From: an uncultured Schlesneria sp.
Lineage (GTDB): Bacteria > Planctomycetota > Planctomycetia > Planctomycetales > Planctomycetaceae
NCBI GenBank assembly: GCA_903871875.1
Contig: CAIQIR010000066.1
Location: 1-64,000 of the forward strand
Direction of reading: 5' to 3'
DNA length: 64,000 bases
Shown here: positions 37,155 through 46,820 of the stretch, piece after piece
How the letters are laid out: every line of letters starts with the position of its first letter
Position numbering within the stretch: position 1 is the first letter of the stretch
Made by a program: the position numbers and the translations under genes
The notes under the pieces: generated by a model
What the model was told of the DNA's origin: nothing
Databases searched by the model: none
What the model saw: only the letters and a program-made list of their open reading frames with translations

Positions 37155-38501
37155 CTACAGCTTGGCTCGTGATCGGCTAGAGTCCATGCCTTTGGGTTCC
37201 GGCGTTCCTTCGGTGATGATTTTCCACGAATCCCCCATTTCGCGCATGGCTCGGTAATCGATCGGTTTGTAAGCGACATCCAATTGCGGGGTCGCCAGCA
37301 GCTTGTTCTGCTCGAAGTGTGAATCCATCGCAGCCGCGAGCATGCCCGTCACCAGATGAGTCCGTTCGACGGGATAAGGCGCGCGCCCCTCGCGAAAATG
37401 CGATTGAATCGCATGCGACAGCGCTTTGAACAGATTGCGATTTTGCCAGGGACCGACGTAGAAACTGGTCGCCATCGGTTCCGGCTGTCCGGCCAGTCGA
37501 CAGGCGAAACCCCAACGTGTGGCGCTCGACCCAATGCGGACGATCGTGGCCTTCATTCCGTCACGATATTTGATCAGGATCACATGAATCGGATGGACTT
37601 TACTGTCACCTGGTTCGGTGTAGTTTTGCAGCGGTCCCACATCTTTTCCTTCCACCGCCCGCATCGCCGCCGCGGCCAGCGGATAACTCCAGCGGCCTTC
37701 GTCAGCCGCTTTCCAGACCGCATCGCCCTCCAGGACCTGAATCTCGCTGACGCCCGTCTCACCGCCCCGGCGCGCTTCGACGATCGATTGTAAGACCTCC
37801 AGCGCATGGAAGTCGTACGACTCCATGCCCCCGCCATGAATCGAAACAGCTTCTTCAATCACCGCTTGTTCCGGCAACTCGAACGGCGGACGACGCTGGG
37901 CCAGTGGGACCGAGCTACCCGCCATGAACGGAATCTTCAGTTCGCGAGCCACCTGCATCATCTCGACCGACCAATCCCACCGATACGTTAAATGCTTGTC
38001 GTTAAACAACGGGACGGAACGGCCACTCTGACGAAACACGGCGGCAATCTCGTCGAAGAACCGCTTGCGGGGATACATCATTTGGCCGTGGTCGTTGACA
38101 GGATATTTGCCATGTTCGCCGATCGACAAGACGGCATCGACCGCCAGATCGTTTCCGCCACGCTGCAGAGCCGCGGCAATCGTGGGGAAAATCTCGATGC
38201 CATATTGTTTGGCGATGTCGCGAGCCATATCGCGGCCTTCAGGAAACTGGTCCACGTAAAGACTGACCACGTCCATGCCAGATTCGGTGACTTTGCCGTT
38301 GAACAGATACGGCTCCAAAAAGTTCTCGAGAATGACATGCGCATGACTGCGATAGGTGAATTCTGTAATCACCGCGGCCACCCGAGGTCGCGCCGGTGCG
38401 GCCGCAGAGACCTGACGCACTCTGCCCAGAGCGGCCAATGAAACCGCGCTTGCTGTCGCCCCGAACCATTGCCGGCGATTCAATCGATGGAAATCGTTCA
38501 T
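37155..38501 (-). CDS. Tat-exported planctomycete protein of unknown function
   Basis: A 448-residue protein. The N terminus HRLNRRQWFGATASAVSLAA is a twin-arginine signal. After processing, the body begins PRVAAVITEFTYRSHAHVI and includes GEHGKYPVNDHGQMMYPRKR, LYVDQFPEGRD, and GGGMESYDFHALEVLQSIVE. The pattern is common in planctomycete genomes but no enzymatic motif is sure; the early part resembles an oxidoreductase-like (Gfo/Idh-like) or a metal-dependent fold. Export folded through Tat hints at a bound cofactor. ATG 38501 is used because it starts the Tat signal; an upstream in-frame extension to 38558 exists. A terminator follows. Confidence 0.75.
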   Translation of the reverse strand: MNDFHRLNRRQWFGATASAVSLAALGRVRQVSAAAPARPRVAAVITEFTYRSHAHVILENFLEPYLFNGKVTESGMDVVSLYVDQFPEGRDMARDIAKQYGIEIFPTIAAALQRGGNDLAVDAVLSIGEHGKYPVNDHGQMMYPRKRFFDEIAAVFRQSGRSVPLFNDKHLTYRWDWSVEMMQVARELKIPFMAGSSVPLAQRRPPFELPEQAVIEEAVSIHGGGMESYDFHALEVLQSIVEARRGGETGVSEIQVLEGDAVWKAADEGRWSYPLAAAAMRAVEGKDVGPLQNYTEPGDSKVHPIHVILIKYRDGMKATIVRIGSSATRWGFACRLAGQPEPMATSFYVGPWQNRNLFKALSHAIQSHFREGRAPYPVERTHLVTGMLAAAMDSHFEQNKLLATPQLDVAYKPIDYRAMREMGDSWKIITEGTPEPKGMDSSRSRAKL

Positions 38502-38705
38502 GCGTTTGTTGATCCTGTGACAAGTGTTCGTGGCTTCGGAAAATCCCGCCAAAATCATTGCATCTTCCGCCGTTGATGGGTAGCCAACCGGCTTTCCGAA
38601 CGCGATGATTAATCACCTCAACACGAGAATCGTTGAGCGGTCGCACGGCGTGTTACCGAGCCTCCGTACCATCGATGGACACTCATTTATTTAAAAGAAA
38701 ACTAG

Positions 38706-39461
38706 ATGCCACTGATCGATCATCCCGAGGGACACTATCGCTTTCTTCCCGGTATCGCCCCGTATTCGTGCGGAGCCGTCTCGAGCCCCGGGTATGAAAT
38801 CGTTCACGTCACATTCCAACGGCCGCTCGCCTATCGCCAGGGACTCGACGAGATCTCCAAATACCTGACGGCGCAGAAGCGTCCGAAAGCGGCCCTATGC
38901 GGGATCGAGTTACGATCACCCAAGCCCTTCACGTTTCCGGGATTTGCCGCCTTTAACGCCGAGTATGCCACGATCCTGCAACAATGGGGCGTGTTCGTGG
39001 ATGGAGTCAATCCGGTCGCCCGTACCAACGTCGCACCGGTCGTTTGTCCGCCGACCACCCCTGTCCTCTACGGCTTTTCGTTCACGAGGGCCTGCCCAGC
39101 CGACTTACCCGCCACCTTCGTCGTGGCGGGTGCCGGTGAATTGCCCGAAGGAGTGCTGTCGCGCGACGGTATTGTCGCCTTGGGCGATACCTCAGCCGAG
39201 GGACTCAAAATCAAATCGCAATTTGTGATGGGCCTGATGGAGTCCCGGCTAAGCGGCTTGGGGGTCGACTGGTCAATGGTCAACACGGTCGACGTCTATA
39301 CGGCTCATTCACTGACTCCACTGCTGCCCGAAATTGTCTTAGGCCGAATTGGTGCGGCCAGCATCCACGGAGCCCTGTGGCATTACACGCGTCCCCCGAT
39401 CGAAGAGATCGAATACGAAATGGACGTACGAGGAACGAGAACCAACCTTTACCTGGGCTAA
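38706..39461 (+). CDS. Aminomuconate-deaminase-like (CnbZ/RidA-related) protein, tentative
   Basis: A 251-residue protein. GIAPYSCGAVSSPGYEIVHV near the N terminus, PKAALCGIELRSPKPF, and GVNPVARTNVAPV resemble the 2-aminomuconate-type deaminase group found in aromatic-degrading bacteria; the C-terminal VNTVDVYTAHSL is RidA-like. The match is from recalled patterns, not a search. It may act on reactive enamine/imine intermediates. The gene is divergent from the Tat protein gene with 204 bases between and convergent with the CehA/McbA-type gene (45 bases). An A-rich stretch lies just before the ATG. Confidence 0.5.
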   Translation: MPLIDHPEGHYRFLPGIAPYSCGAVSSPGYEIVHVTFQRPLAYRQGLDEISKYLTAQKRPKAALCGIELRSPKPFTFPGFAAFNAEYATILQQWGVFVDGVNPVARTNVAPVVCPPTTPVLYGFSFTRACPADLPATFVVAGAGELPEGVLSRDGIVALGDTSAEGLKIKSQFVMGLMESRLSGLGVDWSMVNTVDVYTAHSLTPLLPEIVLGRIGAASIHGALWHYTRPPIEEIEYEMDVRGTRTNLYLG

Positions 39462-39506
39462 GCCAGCCGTTCAGCGGCATGACGTGCCGATCCGGCGGTG
39501 TCTTCG

Positions 39507-41138
39507 TCATTTCCGCCGGTCAGCCGCCAACCGCCGCTCAAACTCAGCAATCGCGTCCTGGTAAACATCGACGACCCGGGCTTTCTCGGTTTCGTCGGCA
39601 AACTGTGCTTGTTCGTCAATCTTTCGCAGGCCGTCGCGCAACTCAGTCAACAGTCCCATAGCGACCTGGCGATCGAAATACGACACACCGCCCGTTCCCA
39701 CATCAATGGCACTGGTGTGGGCGAACAACGGCTGGCCGTAGTCATTCAACGGAACGGCCTCCGTCAATTCGGCGTCCTCTTTCACTGGTGGAGGCGGAAT
39801 TCGTAAGGCGAACCAACAGGGACCCTCGATCGGCAGGTCAAATCGCAGGCCGGCGACGAAATGTCCTGCTTCGGGGCGGCAGGACTGCGACCGGATCACG
39901 TGGCCATTCTGCACAATCTCAATCCGCTGAAAGTCCATACGCCCGATTCCCCGAGCCGTGATCGTCACCAAGCCGGGTTGATCGAGTTTCACTCGCCCAC
40001 CCGGCTCTTGCCCCTGGACCTGAAATTCCAGCAACGGTCCATTGGTAATGTAAGTGCGTCCGGCCGACAACGCCTTGAGCCACGAACGAACCGTCACAGG
40101 ACCGTCCACCTTGGCGTAAGTTCGCGAGAAGTCGTACATGAACCAATCTGTTCCCGTGGAAAAGGGAACTTTTAACCCGGCATTCAAACTGCGATAGAAA
40201 CTGTCTTTAAAGCTGCCTGGTGTGCCGCCGTCAAAAATGTTCTGTGCATCCAGCCGTCCCGTCACCAGATTGGCGACACGCTCCAGGCCCCAGTGGTTGT
40301 GGCACCAGATTACGGTCGCTTCGTCTCGATGCGCCTGGTCGATCCCGCGTTGCAACGGCATGCCGTCGGTACCTGTTTTCGTAATGCCGGGACCGATGCT
40401 GACAGGCTGAATCAATTGCGGGATGTCAAGCAGCATGACATGGCCATATCCTTCCCCCATTGCAGTGAAATTGTGCCGGTGCTCTTCACCATTCCCGAAA
40501 ACGGTCCCGCTGGTTTTTGAGAACTGCTCGAGATCGGCACGCGTATAGCGATTCGAAATATAGTCGCGATCGGCCTCGGCACGTTCGAGATACGAGACGA
40601 ACAGCACGTCCAATCGGTCCGCCCGTGGGACTTCCGTCAAATACCGATCCGCCTGATCTCGAGGAATTTTCGTCAAATGCAGATGCGTGTTGGCGCATTG
40701 CATCCCGCGAGCGGCCGCATCGTAAAACCGCTTCAGCGGGATTGCGACCTCCTTCGCCGACTGTTCGGCCAGATCAACCTGTACACGAGCCAGTTCCGTC
40801 TCCAGACCCGAGAATGCCTCAATCACCAGCGACTTGCGAGGAAGTTGTAATACGACATTGTCCACCACCACGGACCAGCGTTCGATCGCCGGTTGATCCA
40901 CCAAACCCAGCCCGCGCGATAACAACGGATTAAGCGTCTTTTCCGCCACGGCGATCCGCGAAAGGGCGATGTCGTGGCCTTCCCGATCGACGACACGAAT
41001 CACTCCCGGCAACGCCTGACCGGTTTCCGCATCGCACAGCCGTAGCGTGACGCGACACGGCGATTCCAACTGCCCCGAGACAACGGCCGCCAGCCCCAGC
41101 AGTAACAGACAAATGACGACCACCAACGAGTGTTTCAT
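39507..41138 (-). CDS. Secreted CehA/McbA-family (PHP-like) metallohydrolase
   Basis: A 543-residue protein with an N-terminal signal peptide (LVVVICLLLLGLAAVVSG). The early part is a beta-sandwich (RVTLRLCDAETGQALPGVIR). The central PHP-like metal domain includes ANTHLHLTK, GNGEEHRH, VIWCHNHWG and STGTDWFMYD, with many His/Asp metal ligand candidates. CehA and McbA hydrolyse carbamates, and the superfamily includes many secreted planctomycete hydrolases; the substrate here is not known. ACGGAGAAA lies 6 bases before ATG 41138. It is monocistronic. Confidence 0.8.
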   Translation of the reverse strand: MKHSLVVVICLLLLGLAAVVSGQLESPCRVTLRLCDAETGQALPGVIRVVDREGHDIALSRIAVAEKTLNPLLSRGLGLVDQPAIERWSVVVDNVVLQLPRKSLVIEAFSGLETELARVQVDLAEQSAKEVAIPLKRFYDAAARGMQCANTHLHLTKIPRDQADRYLTEVPRADRLDVLFVSYLERAEADRDYISNRYTRADLEQFSKTSGTVFGNGEEHRHNFTAMGEGYGHVMLLDIPQLIQPVSIGPGITKTGTDGMPLQRGIDQAHRDEATVIWCHNHWGLERVANLVTGRLDAQNIFDGGTPGSFKDSFYRSLNAGLKVPFSTGTDWFMYDFSRTYAKVDGPVTVRSWLKALSAGRTYITNGPLLEFQVQGQEPGGRVKLDQPGLVTITARGIGRMDFQRIEIVQNGHVIRSQSCRPEAGHFVAGLRFDLPIEGPCWFALRIPPPPVKEDAELTEAVPLNDYGQPLFAHTSAIDVGTGGVSYFDRQVAMGLLTELRDGLRKIDEQAQFADETEKARVVDVYQDAIAEFERRLAADRRK

Positions 41139-41661
41139 CTGTTTCTCCGTCCGACGACACCCAAGTGGTCAATGCCTCTCAACCGATTCGAATGCCGTTC
41201 CAACCCATGGACTTGAAACGCAGTCGGTCCTGATGGCCAATGTTGACTCATCCATCGTACGTTTTTGAAGGAGCCCTGTCGCGGGATACGATTCGGATCC
41301 TGCGTTGATGAGTCCCCAATCAGAACGAACGTGATCACCCGCGATCAGTCTTCGCCACAACAGATCTCGACCGATGAAATCCCTGCACTTGGAAAGAACT
41401 CACCGCGACAGCTCATTCCCTTGGCTTTCCATGCCAGTGAAACACAAAACCACATTGCATCAAAACCATACAATCGCGATCCTCAGTATTCACCATTCGC
41501 GTTAGTAAAATCGTACTCATCTCTGCCTGACACACTCATGTCACTGACCCGCCCTACCGAAAAGAAAATAGGAGTCCCGCGGACGGAATTCTCTGCGACA
41601 CGGTCCTCTGTTTTCAGTCACTTCACCCGTTAATCGAGTACCACGACGATAGGCACCTCCG
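41139..41661. other. Intergenic stretch, nothing recognised
   Basis: 523 bases; the open frames inside lack coding-like composition. No hairpin or promoter stood out. Confidence 0.45.
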
Positions 41662-41907
41662 ATGTTGGAAAACACGTTTCATCCTGGCAAATACGGTGTT
41701 GATCTCGAACGAACCGAATTCGTCAATCAGGTCGTTGAGGATTTCAATAGCACGTTTGGCGGTATCTGGATGGTCGACGAAGTCCTGGTCCATCCGCGTC
41801 AAGCCGAACGATTTTGTGAACGCGTTCGCCGCAAACACGAATACAGCCAAATCCCCGACGACTTCATTCTGCGATCGGTCGTTCAACGCAGCAGAAAGCT
41901 TTGGTAG
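41662..41907 (+). CDS. Small conserved-looking cytoplasmic protein
   Basis: An 81-residue acidic-then-basic protein (NTFHPGKYGVDLERTEFVNQ, ending IPDDFILRSVVQRSRKLW). Composition and codon usage look coding, and AGG lies upstream of the ATG. No family is recognised by function. It is convergent with the potassium-channel gene. Confidence 0.6.
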   Translation: MLENTFHPGKYGVDLERTEFVNQVVEDFNSTFGGIWMVDEVLVHPRQAERFCERVRRKHEYSQIPDDFILRSVVQRSRKLW

Positions 41908-42141
41908 CGGCCAGCAAGTCTGATATGACCGACGCGTTGGACCACAATGCCCGACGAAAGAAAACTCCCCTGCTCCAGTCATTTTGGCGTAACCGGTTCC
42001 ACGCCTGCTGACGCGGGAGCTGTTGTTTGCAGCAGCGGATTGAGTTCACTGTTCAAGAAAAGTCTGCAGCGGCAGTCGTGTTGATCTTTCACTTCGCAAA
42101 GGTCCAGACAGCGTCTCAAATGCCCAACACCGCAATCTGCT

Positions 42142-43284
42142 CTATTCGAAATGATCGCCGCGTTCGGCGTTCGGCAGGTCCAGAATTCCCGGTGTCCGCG
42201 GCATCCAGGCGCTGGTCTGCCAGTTGTCCGCCGTCGGCCGGCTCGGAGTGAACTCCGGCAGCCGCAGCAGAAAATACCGTCCGAGGGCGTTCACGAATGG
42301 TTCGTACATCGCCCGCAATTCCGTCAGCTTTAGTTCTGCTTTGGCCCCGCCCGCCAGATGAATTTCGGCTTCACTGAGTAACTCATTAAGTTTGCTGAAG
42401 TCTACGGGCGGCAGCCGGTCAGGATCGGGCTTCACTGGTGTGATCTTGAAGATCAGCGTCAGATCCACGGCGGCATGTCGAGCGATGGCGAAAGTCAGCC
42501 GGGCCTGATGATGGTCTGGCTGATCCGTCTCGCACAGCTTGAGCGCACAGGTGTCCAAAATGGCCGTTAGTGCCGCCAGCCAGGATTGATTGTCATGTTG
42601 CGACCGGTAATAGGCGAGCATCGGGAATGACAGACAACTCTCCAGCAGTTCGGCCGACCACGTCTCCCAGGTCTGCAAATCTGCGATCATCGCCTGCGCC
42701 GCTTGAGGTCCATGACAACGCAGAAGAATCTGCGCCGCCGTCGGAGGCGAACCTCCGCGTGCGTCAAGAAGCGAAATCACGATTTCGCGGCGAGAGAATG
42801 CCTGCGTCAACACGGGATGGTAACTGATGATCATCGCCAGAAATCCGAATCCCAGTCCCGATTCGAGCACCGCCAGCAACCTGCCCACAAAGCCGGTCGG
42901 CGTCAAATCTCCGTACCCCAGCGTGAAGAATGTCGTACCGCTGAAATAGAGATAGTCTTCGACCGTCGAAGCGATTTCCCTGGCGGCAATCGGCGTCTTG
43001 AGAGCCCAATGCAACAGACCAAACGCGATCACTAGTCCACTGGCCCAGCTGCAAAACAACACCAGCAAAGCGAGCGGACCGAAGACACTCAGCAGCGTTT
43101 CCCGACGACGGGTCGACGGCACCCACATCACCAGCCGCCGCCAGCCCCGCCAGGTATGACGGTAAAAAAAACGGATGAAGCGATATCCATGTGTGACTCG
43201 ACGCGGCAACAACACCGCCTCAAACGCATCCAGCAGAATCGCCGCAATCAACAGCAGACTGCCCAGCCCGACAATAAACCGCAC
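42142..43284 (-). CDS. Two-TM potassium channel-like protein
   Basis: A 380-residue membrane protein. N-terminal hydrophobic helix (3-20), a second at about 66-93, then pore helix and selectivity filter TLGYGDLTP (121-129), and a last membrane helix (about 133-155). The GYG signature indicates K+ selectivity. The C-terminal 220 residues are a cytoplasmic helical domain with no recognisable RCK/TrkA-N Rossmann motif, so gating is by something else. GTG 43284 is preceded by GGGAG at 7 bases. It is probably monocistronic. Confidence 0.85.
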   Translation of the reverse strand: MRFIVGLGSLLLIAAILLDAFEAVLLPRRVTHGYRFIRFFYRHTWRGWRRLVMWVPSTRRRETLLSVFGPLALLVLFCSWASGLVIAFGLLHWALKTPIAAREIASTVEDYLYFSGTTFFTLGYGDLTPTGFVGRLLAVLESGLGFGFLAMIISYHPVLTQAFSRREIVISLLDARGGSPPTAAQILLRCHGPQAAQAMIADLQTWETWSAELLESCLSFPMLAYYRSQHDNQSWLAALTAILDTCALKLCETDQPDHHQARLTFAIARHAAVDLTLIFKITPVKPDPDRLPPVDFSKLNELLSEAEIHLAGGAKAELKLTELRAMYEPFVNALGRYFLLRLPEFTPSRPTADNWQTSAWMPRTPGILDLPNAERGDHFE

Positions 43285-43515
43285 GCCGAACTCCCATTCG
43301 TTTTCAGCCCAGCCCCGAGGAACTCGATCCCCGGAAAATCAGAGTCTTTTTGCCAGGCTGACACAAGCTGGCAAATCCTCACAACAGTTCCCGCAGGAAT
43401 GATAGCCCCCACATCATTCAAATCGAGTACCAGGTCACTCAAGCCATTAGCATCCAAGCCACGAACATCAATCTCTGTTCACAAGACAACCTCGATCGTG
43501 TCGCCTTGAGCTTGA

Positions 43516-44631
43516 TCATTTCGCCAGCCGCCGGTCGGTTTCGTACTCCACAGAAGAAAAAACGGAGTGGAATTGATCGAGCGGAACGACGAACACTCCA
43601 TTCTTGGTGACGTAGCCGTGGTCCTTCCCTGCCGGCCCCTTGGGAGTGAAATTGTTTCCCCAGGGGTTAAAGACATGGACATGCCGTCCCTGAGTGTCGT
43701 AGCCCAAAATTGCGTAGGCATGCCCATTGACGATGCCAGGCGGTCCCTTGTCTTTGTTCTTTCCGACGCACAAGAGACGCTTTTTCTGAGTCATCTCAGC
43801 TAACAGGTCGTGAACCTTATCAGGATGCGAGGATCCACCCAACTTCAATGTCTCGACGTGATGACCGGTCAGCAGCGAAATGATCGCTCCGGAATTGCCG
43901 TAATTCAATGTCTCGATCGGCTCGGTGCTCGCTGCGACCGCTTCATGATCCCCTTTCTTGATCCGATCGCGCTTGCGGATGATGCCGTACGATTTCTCTA
44001 ACACGGCCAGCCAGCTGCCATGTCGATTGTCGAGCTTCGCTCCCAACAACAGCTCACTATCGGTCAGCGGTGAGACCGCGATCTTCTGGCCATCGCCGTA
44101 CACGACCTGAAATCCCCCGGTCACTTCGGGATGGATCATCTCGCGGATCGATTTGGGACTGCGATGCGCCTGAGCGGCAATCGCTGACAACAGGTAACAG
44201 TCATTCAATCGTCCCTGATTGAAGGTGGCCAAATCTGGATCGGTCGGCAGGAACAACTCGCGATCGATCGTTTCCAAGTGCTGGATCGTATGCTCCACCG
44301 TTTTGATGAAGTCGTGTTCTTCGACCAGCTTGATCAACTGCTGGTGCGTTAACTTCGACGGATGGTCCTTGTTCGCCATGCGGTACCGCAGGCTGACCAC
44401 CAGCGCCGCCTGACGTCCATGCACCGAGTGATCTGCGATCGCATGATCGACCTCCACCAGATCGAGCACTTCGTTGTGATCGCGATCCCACTGAGCAAAC
44501 CGCCGCTCCACGACTTTGGTCAACGACTCGTTCGACGTCTTCGGATGGGTCGGCTTGTTCTGCGCCAGCAAAATCGGGGACCAAGACGTCAACAGCAATG
44601 CAGCCAGTGCCGTGGTTCGAAGAGTGCACAT
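43516..44631 (-). CDS. Secreted calpain-like (C2) cysteine protease with EF-hand
   Basis: A 371-residue protein with a signal peptide (about 1-23). Residues 49-60 (DRDHNEVLDLVE) form an EF-hand loop. The protease core has the C2 catalytic residues Cys 145 in QGRLNDCYLLSA, His 304 in VNGHAYAIL and Asn 322 in NPWGNN, in the right order and spacing. Calcium activation is plausible but not shown. ATG 44631 starts the signal peptide; the frame extends to 44736 without homology. It would act outside the cytoplasm. Calpain homologs are uncommon in bacteria but recurrent in planctomycetes. Confidence 0.88.
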   Translation of the reverse strand: MCTLRTTALAALLLTSWSPILLAQNKPTHPKTSNESLTKVVERRFAQWDRDHNEVLDLVEVDHAIADHSVHGRQAALVVSLRYRMANKDHPSKLTHQQLIKLVEEHDFIKTVEHTIQHLETIDRELFLPTDPDLATFNQGRLNDCYLLSAIAAQAHRSPKSIREMIHPEVTGGFQVVYGDGQKIAVSPLTDSELLLGAKLDNRHGSWLAVLEKSYGIIRKRDRIKKGDHEAVAASTEPIETLNYGNSGAIISLLTGHHVETLKLGGSSHPDKVHDLLAEMTQKKRLLCVGKNKDKGPPGIVNGHAYAILGYDTQGRHVHVFNPWGNNFTPKGPAGKDHGYVTKNGVFVVPLDQFHSVFSSVEYETDRRLAK

Positions 44632-44811
44632 ACGATCGTCCTGAGGAAACGTTGCGCGGCCAGGAAAATTGGACTTCGCCAACAAAACTGAGCGTACGCC
44701 CGTCACATTCACGCCTGCAAGCCTGACAAAAAGCATCTCCCAATGGCCCCTGAGAGACCGACAATACCACCTGAACGGTTTTTGTGATTCTCGGTCACGG
44801 CCGTCCAGTAA

Positions 44812-45372
44812 TCATTTCACCTGCAGGCCGTCAACTGACTTCGCCAAGCGAAAGTAGGCCAGTGCATCGGGAAGTTGGGCGGCGATCCATTCGTGCTTGG
44901 CGTCAGAATACGCGTGCGAATCATGGGGATGAAGATCCCGGCAACGGTGTTTTTCGCGGTCATATTCTTCGGCTTTGGCCGGATTCCCGCACAAGTAGTC
45001 TCGACATGCCAGGTGCCGTTCGATTTGATGGCTTTCGACTTCAAAACAATGCAGCTGCAACAGCCTTCGTCCAGTGATCGGTTCGTCGAAGGTGAAAAAC
45101 CGTCGACCGGGAATGCCGTATTCTCCCCAGCCTGAGTAGCCAAGCTGCAAGAATATCGGATGCTGCTGATCCAGGTCATTGACGTTGCGCACCACCGGCA
45201 TCAAATCGATGATCGGCTTGGCATGGATTCCGGGGATGGCCGTCGAACCGATGTGATGAATGCCGACGATACTGTCCGGCAACGCGCGAAACAGCCGGGC
45301 AATGGCCTCCTCAGCGGCGACTTTCCAACTCGACGAATACGGTAGCAACTCAACACGAATCGGTGCCGGCAT
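44812..45372 (-). CDS. GrpB/UPF0157-family nucleotidyltransferase-fold protein
   Basis: A 186-residue protein. VELLPYSSSW, HHIGSTAIPGIHAKPIIDL, and HCFEVESHQIERHLACRDYL are the diagnostic GrpB signatures. The GSTAIPG and D-x-D-like pattern places it in the nucleotidyltransferase superfamily; biochemical function is not established. ATG 45372 with AGAGGT 8 bases upstream is used in place of the much longer frame to 45768. Confidence 0.93.
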   Translation of the reverse strand: MPAPIRVELLPYSSSWKVAAEEAIARLFRALPDSIVGIHHIGSTAIPGIHAKPIIDLMPVVRNVNDLDQQHPIFLQLGYSGWGEYGIPGRRFFTFDEPITGRRLLQLHCFEVESHQIERHLACRDYLCGNPAKAEEYDREKHRCRDLHPHDSHAYSDAKHEWIAAQLPDALAYFRLAKSVDGLQVK

Positions 45373-45851
45373 CGTATTACCTCTAAATCGAGAGCTTTTG
45401 ACTTCAGCTGCCGTTGAGCAAGCCCCTGATGAATGCCTGAAACCATTGCCCATTTTAACCAGAATTTCCACTGACACCGAATGCCTCCGGATTTTTCCGA
45501 TCGTCCTCGTAATGGACGAACCTAACCCGATGAATCGGCATCCCTGTCCGATTTGCTCGCCTTGCTGACGTTTTTCCACGATAGGAACGCCAATCCGGCA
45601 AATGCCTTGTGTTTTAGCACCTCCCAAAAGTGAATCGTTTAATCGTGCTGAGGGCATTTCGACTCGTGTCTGCCGCCCCGCCCCAACTTTCTTCCGCGTT
45701 TTCAGGGATGTTGCGGACTTCCGAGTCATTATCCTCGCGAAGAATTGGTAGACTATAAGGCAAGACATGGTTCGGCGGATTACGATGTCGTTGTCGTGAG
45801 AAGCAAATGAAAATCACGCGAAATAAACGGCAATCACAGGGGGCAGCAGGC
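45373..45851. other. Intergenic stretch, nothing recognised
   Basis: 479 bases between divergent genes. No supported ORF other than the flanking ones; no confident promoter or repeat. Confidence 0.4.
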
Positions 45852-46151
45852 ATGGAAGGCGCGAAGCTAAGTATGATGACCTACACAATGCTGTCCGACA
45901 CCGAAGAAAAAAAGCTGGCCACGCTCGAAAACGAAGTCATTGGATTCGTCGTCAAAGTACTCGGCAGCACGCAGCGCCCCATGTGGACCGGTGGAACCGA
46001 ATCGGCGACCCGCCGAATCCGACTCGTTGTGCCCGGCCAGATGCCACCAGCCATCATCGAACTCCGCCCTGGCGAAATTGGCAAATTGACGCGAAAATCG
46101 CTGCTGGCGCTCCTGAACGCCCAAATCTCACGTCAATGGAAACCGATTTAG
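45852..46151 (+). CDS. Small basic protein of unknown function
   Basis: A 99-residue protein from ATG 45852 (an earlier ATG at 45807 is in frame). LSDTEEKKLATLENEVIGFV, then TRRIRLVVPGQMPPAIIELR and ISRQWKPI, look like a folded cytoplasmic domain. The VVPGQMPPAIIELRPGEIGK stretch may be a conserved loop. No known function; composition supports coding. Confidence 0.55.
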   Translation: MEGAKLSMMTYTMLSDTEEKKLATLENEVIGFVVKVLGSTQRPMWTGGTESATRRIRLVVPGQMPPAIIELRPGEIGKLTRKSLLALLNAQISRQWKPI

Positions 46152-46374
46152 CGAACCGCATCGAGACGGGCTCCAAAAAAGTCCTGTTTGGTCGCTACGT
46201 CTTCGCAGCAGTCTTGCCTCTTGTTCATTGATGACTTTCGTGCCGATTCTCTGAATAATTATTTCGGAGGAATGTCCCTGCGTGGATGCACATCAGGTCT
46301 CTCTCGACGAACATTACACGGTAGGCCCAATCGATCTGTTGAGGCTGTTGCTCCAGCAGAAAGAGCCGTCGATG

Positions 46375-46611
46375 TCAGCGCGCATCAGGCGTGCGCACCA
46401 TTCCCGATTGCGTTCGCTCACCGAGCTTGCGATCGAGCCACGTGACCTCGTCAATCTCAGCCGCAATCTGCAGACGGAGAAAGAACGGGGTTAAAGTCTG
46501 ATCGAAAATCATCAGGCTCAGCCCAAAGAATTCGGCCAGTCTTTGCCCTACGTTCAGGGCCAGAATGGGATAAAACCCGTCGAAGCTCTCGCCACGCCAC
46601 TCGGAGTGCAT
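46375..46611 (-). CDS. Possible small protein, 78 residues
   Basis: The frame from ATG 46611 encodes GFYPILALNVGQRLAEFFGL, then a Leu-rich helix and IDEVTWLDRKLGERTQSG. Composition is protein-like, but there is no recognised homolog, and an opposite-strand ORF (46282-46494) overlaps. The flanking 46152-46374 and 46612-46820 segments hold nothing recognisable. Confidence 0.35.
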   Translation of the reverse strand: MHSEWRGESFDGFYPILALNVGQRLAEFFGLSLMIFDQTLTPFFLRLQIAAEIDEVTWLDRKLGERTQSGMVRTPDAR

Positions 46612-46820
46612 TTCTCGAAGCACGAGCAGGCAGAAAGTATTCAGGGCTTCCGAAGAATTCCCTGAACGATGGGCGAGTCATTCAATCCGCGGCGGCGCAA
46701 GATCGACATTGTGTTACTGGTTCCGGCGTGAGCGTTCGCTACGAATTGCGTTAGCCGACCGAAAAATTTCGGTCGCCGAATCGTAGAACGCGGTTAATTC
46801 ACATCCGATCTCAGCGTTCT

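Noticed and set aside
37155-39461. A degradation operon formed by the Tat protein and the deaminase-like protein
   Set aside because: The two genes are divergent with separate transcripts and no other catabolic gene is adjacent.
44812-45768. 318-codon version of the GrpB gene
   Set aside because: The first 132 codons show no homology, and ATG 45372 has a good ribosome-binding site and the family N terminus.
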